A DNA stretch of 64,000 nucleotides, from assembly GCF_001665835.1 (NCBI RefSeq), contig NZ_LZSX01000039.1, forward strand, positions 124,001 through 188,000. Reading direction: 5' to 3'. The position numbers and the translations under genes are program-made. Under the pieces are notes generated by a model. It was not told where the DNA came from. It saw only the letters and a list, made by a program, of their open reading frames with translations, and ran no database searches. Origin of the DNA: Mycobacterium colombiense (GTDB taxonomy: Bacteria > Actinomycetota > Actinomycetes > Mycobacteriales > Mycobacteriaceae). Below are positions 59,365-64,000 of the stretch, piece by piece (position 1 is the stretch's first letter; every line of letters starts with the position of its first letter).

Positions 59365-61236
59365 TTACTCGCGAGGTGGGGGCGGTAGCTCCGGAGGCAT
59401 CGGCAGCCCACACCGGGCCAGTTCGTAGCGCGGCACCCGGTCGATCCGGTACCCAGTGAACTGGAAGGAGTTCACCAGGTTGGACACGAATCGATGCGGG
59501 GTCATCGGCGCGCGCACCGAGCTGAGCATCGCCTTCGTCTCAGGACATTGCAGCGCCGCGACGGCCTCTGCAACCCACTGCGCATCCAGGTAGCCCGGTA
59601 TCCCCGGGGGCAGCTTCACCCAGGGACCATCGGCGATCACCCAGTCCGGAAAGAGGTTCTTGTCGTGCCCGATGCGGCCGTGCTTGAGCCGTTCGGTGTG
59701 TTGCGCAAGCGGATTCGCCAAACCGATCTGATCGATCACCCTGACATCGAGCCCGACGTTCATGCCGACCATGCCGAGGTTGGTGAAAAACACTGCATGC
59801 TGGGGTTTTTGCGCGGACTTGTCGCCCGGCGCCGGCTGGGCCTGCGGCACCAGGTCCCACTGGATGTAATTGCCCGACGGCAGCAGCAGCGCGCCTTCGG
59901 GAGTGTTGTTGAGGGCGGTCAGGATGGCCGCCATCCGCGGATAGCCCAGGTAGTCCGCGGCGGTCACCGGATGCGCATTGCCGGTGGCCTGGGAGTAGAA
60001 CCGGCGTTCGTCCACGATCCCGGAGTAGGTGACGTGGGTGGCGTCGTCGCCCATCCCGGGTGAATTCGCCGCCCACAGTGCCCATCCGGCCAACCCCAGC
60101 CACAACGCACCGGCCGCGCCGGCGACCCAGTTACCGGTCTCCCGCGAATAGTCCTGGCCGTCGGGGATGGCGATCGGGATGACGGCGACCGGAGCGAGCA
60201 AGCAGAACAGCGGGGCCAGCAGCACCCGGGCGTGCATGAAGTCGCCGCCTTGCCGGGTCCAGTAGAGGGCCTGCAACAGGCCGCTGATCAGCACCCACGC
60301 CACCACCGCCGGCGGGCTGTGCACGGCGCGGGCCACCCGCCCGTAGTTGGGCGCCAGCAAGGGGCGCAGGAACGACGGCCGCCGGCGGGCGGCGAACAGC
60401 AGCACGCCCAGCGGCACGAGGAGCACCAGCGGGATCCACACCGCATACGGCGCGTTGAAGTTGGAGAGGTAGATCATGCCCTGGGACCACTTGTCCCCGG
60501 CCGCGTCCTTGGCCAGGGCGGTGCCCGGCACCAGCAGGCCGTAGTAGCCCATCCGGAAAATCTCGTAGGCGACCGGCAGGAAACCCCCGGCCACCACGAT
60601 CAGCACCCGGCGGCGCCAGGTCCGGGCCGCGACCAGCATCATGATCAGCGCCAGCCCGCCCATGAGCGCCAGCTCCGGCCGGACCAGCACGCTGAACCCG
60701 GCGACGAACGCCAGCAGGCCGGCGAACACCTTGTTATCGGTGCGGTTGCGCACCGGCTGCGCCCAGCAGACCATCATCCACCACAGCAGCCCGAGATAGG
60801 CCAGCGCCAAACCGCTTTCCAGCCCGGAGGTGGCAAAGTCCCGCGCCGGCGGCAGCGCGATGTAGACCAGTGCGCCGGCGGGCAACATGATCGCCCTGCG
60901 GCCCCGCAAGCTCGGGGCGTACAGCCGCGCGGCGCCCAGCATCAGCAGCGCCACCCCCACCACCGAGAGCACCAGCGCGAGCGCGAGCGCGACATATTCC
61001 ATGCGCAGCGGGCCGCCGACCCAGCTGCCGACGTACATGAGGTAGGTCCAGGCCGTGGAGGTGTTGGCCTCCACCCGTTCACCCTGGTTGAACACCGGTC
61101 CGTTGCCGGCGAGCAGATTGCGCACGGTGCGCAGCACGATCAGCCCGTCGTCGGCGATCCACCGCCGCTGCCAACTCCCCCAGCCGAACAGGATGGCGAC
61201 CAGCGCCACGCTGATCCACAGGCTGACCCGCACCAT
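59365..61236 (-). CDS. aftB: terminal arabinosyltransferase AftB
   Basis: A 623-residue GT89/GT-C membrane arabinosyltransferase that adds the terminal beta-1,2 arabinofuranose. ATG 61236 (MVRVSLW) matches the M. tuberculosis Rv3805c start; no ribosome site is visible and the frame continues to 61449, with ATG pairs at 61293-61296 as alternatives. The catalytic acidic pair is D29-D30 in R-R-W-I-A-D-D-G. About ten helices follow, then a C-terminal periplasmic domain (DQIGLANPLAQHTERLKHGRIGHDKNLFPDWVI). It is downstream of ubiA. Confidence 0.95.
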   Translation of the reverse strand: MVRVSLWISVALVAILFGWGSWQRRWIADDGLIVLRTVRNLLAGNGPVFNQGERVEANTSTAWTYLMYVGSWVGGPLRMEYVALALALVLSVVGVALLMLGAARLYAPSLRGRRAIMLPAGALVYIALPPARDFATSGLESGLALAYLGLLWWMMVCWAQPVRNRTDNKVFAGLLAFVAGFSVLVRPELALMGGLALIMMLVAARTWRRRVLIVVAGGFLPVAYEIFRMGYYGLLVPGTALAKDAAGDKWSQGMIYLSNFNAPYAVWIPLVLLVPLGVLLFAARRRPSFLRPLLAPNYGRVARAVHSPPAVVAWVLISGLLQALYWTRQGGDFMHARVLLAPLFCLLAPVAVIPIAIPDGQDYSRETGNWVAGAAGALWLGLAGWALWAANSPGMGDDATHVTYSGIVDERRFYSQATGNAHPVTAADYLGYPRMAAILTALNNTPEGALLLPSGNYIQWDLVPQAQPAPGDKSAQKPQHAVFFTNLGMVGMNVGLDVRVIDQIGLANPLAQHTERLKHGRIGHDKNLFPDWVIADGPWVKLPPGIPGYLDAQWVAEAVAALQCPETKAMLSSVRAPMTPHRFVSNLVNSFQFTGYRIDRVPRYELARCGLPMPPELPPPPRE

Positions 61237-61324
61237 CGTGGTGTACGGAAACACCGGCCAGCCGGGCCGCCTGATCACCGGCCGGCTCCGCATCATGCGC
61301 GCTTTGAGAGCCTGCAGTTCGGGG

Positions 61325-62233
61325 CTAACCGAAGGCAACGGCGGCTCCGACTGTCGCGATCCACGCCAGGAACAGCAGCTGCAGTACCCGGTCCCGCAGC
61401 GCGATGTCTTCGGGTTCGCCGGCCAGCCCGCCGTCCACGTCGACCGCATAGCGCAGGATCGCGATGGTGAACGGAACCATGGACACCGCGAACCAGGACC
61501 CCGAATGGCGGTCGCGCTCGAACGCCCACAGGCCGTAGCAGATCACCACCGCGGTGGCCGACAGCGTCCAGACGAATCGCAGGTAGGTGCTGGTGTAACT
61601 CTCCAGCGACTTGCGGATCGCCGCGCCGGTGCGCTCGGCCAGCTGCAGCTCGGCGTAGCGCTTGCCGGCCACCATGAACAGCGAAGCGAACGCGGCCGAC
61701 AGCAGGAACCACTGCGACAGCGGGATATCGGCGGCCACACCACCGGCGATGGCCCGCAGCAGATACGCCGACGACACGATGCAGATGTCAAGCACGGCTT
61801 GATGTTTGAGGCCGAAGCAGTACGCCAGCTGCATGACGAGGTAGACGGCCATCACCAGCGTCAGGTTGGGCGTCACCGCCCACGCGATGCCCAGCGAGGC
61901 CAGTCCCAGCAGCAGCGCCAAGAAGTACGCCAGCCACTCGGGGACGATGCCCGCCGCGATCGGCCGGAACCGTTTGGTCGGGTGCTCGCGGTCGGCCTCG
62001 ACATCGCGCACGTCATTGACCAGATAGACCGACGACGCCGCGAGGCTGAACACCACGAACGCCAAGCCCACCTGCGTGAGCATCTGCGCGTAGTCATAGC
62101 GGATACCGCTGCCCAGCCCGGCCACCGGCGCGGCCAGCACCAGTACGTTCTTCACCCACTGCCGGGGGCGGATCGCCTTGATCACCCCGGAGACCAGGTT
62201 GGCGGGCGGGCGGGTCACGACGTCCTCACTCAT
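61325..62233 (-). CDS. ubiA: 5-phosphoribosyl-1-diphosphate:decaprenyl-phosphate transferase UbiA
   Basis: A 302-residue UbiA-superfamily prenyltransferase that makes decaprenyl-phosphoryl-5-phosphoribose, precursor of the arabinose donor DPA. The first Asp-rich motif is N-D-V-R-D-V-E-A-D-R at residues 73-82, with R-P-R-Q-W-V-K-N near the N-terminus; about nine helices are predicted. The length equals that of M. tuberculosis Rv3806c. The start ATG overlaps the stop of the PAP2 phosphatase gene by 4 nt. Confidence 0.96.
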   Translation of the reverse strand: MSEDVVTRPPANLVSGVIKAIRPRQWVKNVLVLAAPVAGLGSGIRYDYAQMLTQVGLAFVVFSLAASSVYLVNDVRDVEADREHPTKRFRPIAAGIVPEWLAYFLALLLGLASLGIAWAVTPNLTLVMAVYLVMQLAYCFGLKHQAVLDICIVSSAYLLRAIAGGVAADIPLSQWFLLSAAFASLFMVAGKRYAELQLAERTGAAIRKSLESYTSTYLRFVWTLSATAVVICYGLWAFERDRHSGSWFAVSMVPFTIAILRYAVDVDGGLAGEPEDIALRDRVLQLLFLAWIATVGAAVAFG

Positions 62234-62772
62234 GCGGCTTCACCTCTTGCGACCTCTCCTGCGCGGCGCGCGATCGCCGCGACGACGGCACCCAGGGCGA
62301 TGCCGAAGGCCACGTCGCTGGGGTAGTGCACTCCCAGCAGCATCCGCGACAACGCCATTGGGGGCACCAGGACAGCGGGCAGCGGCAAACCCGTGGTCCG
62401 GCCCATCAGCATCGCCGCGGCGGTGGTCGAAGTGGCATGTGCCGACGGGAAACTCAGTTGACTGGGCGTGCCCACGTTGACCGCGACGGCGGGATCGTGC
62501 GGCCTTTTGCGGCGCACGATCCGCTTGACGATGACGGCGGCGGCGTGCGCGGCGAACGCACCGGCCCCGGCCACCAGCCACTCCCGGCGGTGCTTGGGCG
62601 ACAGCACCGCGCCCAGCGCGGCGATGGCGACCCAGCCGATACTGTGCTCGCCGAAGTGGGACAGGGCGCGTGCCACCGGCAGCGCCCCGGGACGATCGCT
62701 CAGTGCCGCCTGGACGGCGACCAGCGCGGCCACCTCCCCGCGGGGCGCCTGTGCAGCGGCGGCCTCATGCAT
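62230..62772 (-). CDS. PAP2 phosphatase, decaprenylphosphoryl-5-phosphoribose phosphatase candidate
   Basis: A 180-residue membrane phosphatase. All three PAP2 motifs are present: K-R-I-V-R-R-K-R-P, F-P-S-A-H and S-R-M-L-L-G-V-H-Y-P-S-D. Between glfT2 and ubiA, as in M. tuberculosis Rv3807c, it probably removes the 5-phosphate from the UbiA product to give DprE1 its substrate. ATG 62772 is chosen (start overlaps glfT2 by 8 nt); the frame runs on to 62835. The residual need for another phosphatase cannot be judged here. Confidence 0.92.
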   Translation of the reverse strand: MHEAAAAQAPRGEVAALVAVQAALSDRPGALPVARALSHFGEHSIGWVAIAALGAVLSPKHRREWLVAGAGAFAAHAAAVIVKRIVRRKRPHDPAVAVNVGTPSQLSFPSAHATSTTAAAMLMGRTTGLPLPAVLVPPMALSRMLLGVHYPSDVAFGIALGAVVAAIARRAGEVARGEAA

Positions 62773-64000
62773 GTTCTGCAGCGGGCAGCAATGCCGTCTC
62801 CCACTTCTGCTTGCTGGACAACACGGGCAGCGCATCGCGATACACCCGGCGCATCTCGTCGAACCGGCTGAGCAGCTGGCGCTGACGGCGCAGCGATGCG
62901 AACAACAGGGAGAACATCTTTCGCCGGTCGCGCTGCCGGTAGACCACGCCGCAACCGTCGGCGGTGGTGACCGTCACGCCGTCGACCGTGCACAGCCGGA
63001 ACCAGCGCGCGTCCTGGGTCGGCACGTTGAACTCGGGCCGGGTGTGGGATTCGGTGTCGGCCTTGGTCATGTTGTGCAGGATGCCGCGGGCCAGCCGGTA
63101 GCTGATCGACACCGGGTTCACCGGCGGCTTCATCGCCTTGGTCTTGTTTCGCGGCGCCGGCAGCTCGCTGGCCGCCGGCAGCACGACGGCGTCCGGGTAT
63201 TCCTTGCGCAGCCGGTGCACTTCTGGCAGACCCGATTCCAGGATCGAGAAGATGTGCTCCGGGCCGGCGAGGAAGTCGTCGATGGCCCGGTTCTGAATCG
63301 CTACCGTCGAATACTCAAGGCAGGCAAGGTGTTTCAGTGTCGCCTTGAGGTGGCTACGGACCAGTCCGGTGATGTCGCCGTCCCAGTGCAGTGCCGCCAC
63401 CACTAAGCGGTTGCGCAGGTGGAAGTAGGCCTGCCAGTCGATGGCGTCGTCCTTGTCGCTCCAGGCCATGTGCCAGATCGCGGCGCCGGGCAGCGTGACC
63501 GTCGGATAGCCGTGTTCGCCGGCGCGCAGGCCGTATTCGGCGTCGTCCCATTTGATGAACAGCGGCAGCGGTTGACCCAGTTCCTCGGCGACCTGCCGCG
63601 GGATCATGCACGTCCACCAGCCGTTGAAGTCGACGTCGATGCGCCGGTGCAGCAGTGCGCTCCGATCGCTCTTGTCGTTCAACGGGAATTCGGCGAAGTT
63701 GTGGTCGTACTCGGCGTGCGGTGCGGCGGTCCACATGAAGTTCGCCTGGTTGACGACCTCGCCCATGATGTGCAGGTGCGACGGCTCCTGCAGGTTGAGC
63801 ATCTGCCCGCCGATGAGCGTCGGCTTCTTGGCGAAGCGGTTGAGCGCCAGCACCCGCAGGATCGTGTCCGGCTCGATGCGGATGTCGTCGTCCATGAACA
63901 GGATCTGTTGGCAGTCGGTGTTTTTCAGCGCTTCATACATCACCCGGCTGTAGCCGCCGGAACCGCCGAGGTTGGGCTGGTCATGGATGGACAGCCGGCT
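62765..64000 (-). CDS. glfT2: galactofuranosyltransferase GlfT2, partial (N-terminus off the right edge)
   Basis: The C-terminal 411 residues or so of a GT2 polymerase that builds the alternating beta-1,5/1,6 galactan chain. The frame is open to the window end. The UDP-Galf metal motif is F-M-D-D-D-I-R-I; the catalytic Asp lies in W-D-D-A-E-Y-G and the following His in I-W-H-M-A-W-S-D-K-D-D. It matches the end of M. tuberculosis Rv3808c. The stop overlaps the PAP2 start, so glfT2, PAP2 and ubiA are coupled. Confidence 0.95.
   Translation of the reverse strand, partial: SRLSIHDQPNLGGSGGYSRVMYEALKNTDCQQILFMDDDIRIEPDTILRVLALNRFAKKPTLIGGQMLNLQEPSHLHIMGEVVNQANFMWTAAPHAEYDHNFAEFPLNDKSDRSALLHRRIDVDFNGWWTCMIPRQVAEELGQPLPLFIKWDDAEYGLRAGEHGYPTVTLPGAAIWHMAWSDKDDAIDWQAYFHLRNRLVVAALHWDGDITGLVRSHLKATLKHLACLEYSTVAIQNRAIDDFLAGPEHIFSILESGLPEVHRLRKEYPDAVVLPAASELPAPRNKTKAMKPPVNPVSISYRLARGILHNMTKADTESHTRPEFNVPTQDARWFRLCTVDGVTVTTADGCGVVYRQRDRRKMFSLLFASLRRQRQLLSRFDEMRRVYRDALPVLSSKQKWETALLPAAEHA

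Overview
The window is high-GC actinobacterial DNA from a Mycobacterium, most probably a member of the Mycobacterium avium complex. It carries most of the mycobacterial arabinogalactan/mycolate locus: galactan exporter, glfT1, dprE1, dprE2, aftA, embC, embA, embB, fadE35, accD4, pks13, fadD32, a cutinase-like lipase, fbpD, fbpA, aftB, ubiA, a PAP2 phosphatase and glfT2. Two details point to the M. avium complex rather than M. tuberculosis. An embR gene lies divergently next to embA, the embR-embA-embB arrangement described for M. avium. DprE1 has alanine where M. tuberculosis has the benzothiazinone-reactive Cys387, as reported for M. avium. Species-level assignment is inference.

Layout, left part. 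1-9.6 kb is mixed accessory and housekeeping: a truncated alkylsulfatase-like metallo-hydrolase, the 19-kDa lipoprotein lpqH, the tcrY/tcrX two-component pair (convergent with lpqH), two tiny membrane proteins, a YjbR-like protein, a SAM methyltransferase, an NTF2-like protein, a choline-kinase-like phosphotransferase, a Pro/Thr-rich membrane protein, a GNAT acetyltransferase, a glycine-repeat miniprotein and an F420-type oxidoreductase. 9.7-18.1 kb has tRNA-Arg(ACG), tRNA-Ser(GCT), hisC2, a DUF4334 protein, a mycothiol-dependent-isomerase-like protein, echA21, lipE, a small acidic protein, an Rv2629-like baeRF protein, tRNA-Ser(TGA), a quinone oxidoreductase and a cysteine-desulfurase-like protein without the usual PLP lysine.

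Envelope core. 18.2-32.7 kb runs on the plus strand: the Rv3779-type membrane protein, the proteasome activator bpa, the Wzt/Wzm galactan exporter with glfT1 between its two genes, a TauD-like dioxygenase, a Gre-like RNA-polymerase factor, a GtrA protein, then dprE1-dprE2-aftA-embC with gaps of 0-3 nt after dprE1. Together these build lipid-linked galactan, make decaprenyl-phospho-arabinose and start arabinan polymerisation. A strong hairpin ends embC. A 3.4-kb insertion follows (small secreted protein; coupled ArsR / SRPBCC / MDMPI operon; embR), then embA-embB.

Right part. After embB come a secreted protein, a GarA-like FHA protein, a Crp paralogue and fadE35. From 46.5 kb to the right edge everything is on the minus strand: fadD32-pks13-accD4 (activation, condensation and carboxylation for mycolic acids), the cutinase-like lipase, fbpD and fbpA (mycolyltransferase family), and glfT2-PAP2-ubiA-aftB (galactan elongation, DPA donor synthesis, terminal arabinosylation). 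Points most worth a second look are the GarA-like/Crp-like pair beside embB, the triple palindrome upstream of fadD32, the emb-locus insertion, the glycine-repeat miniprotein and the PLP-lysine-less aminotransferase-fold protein.
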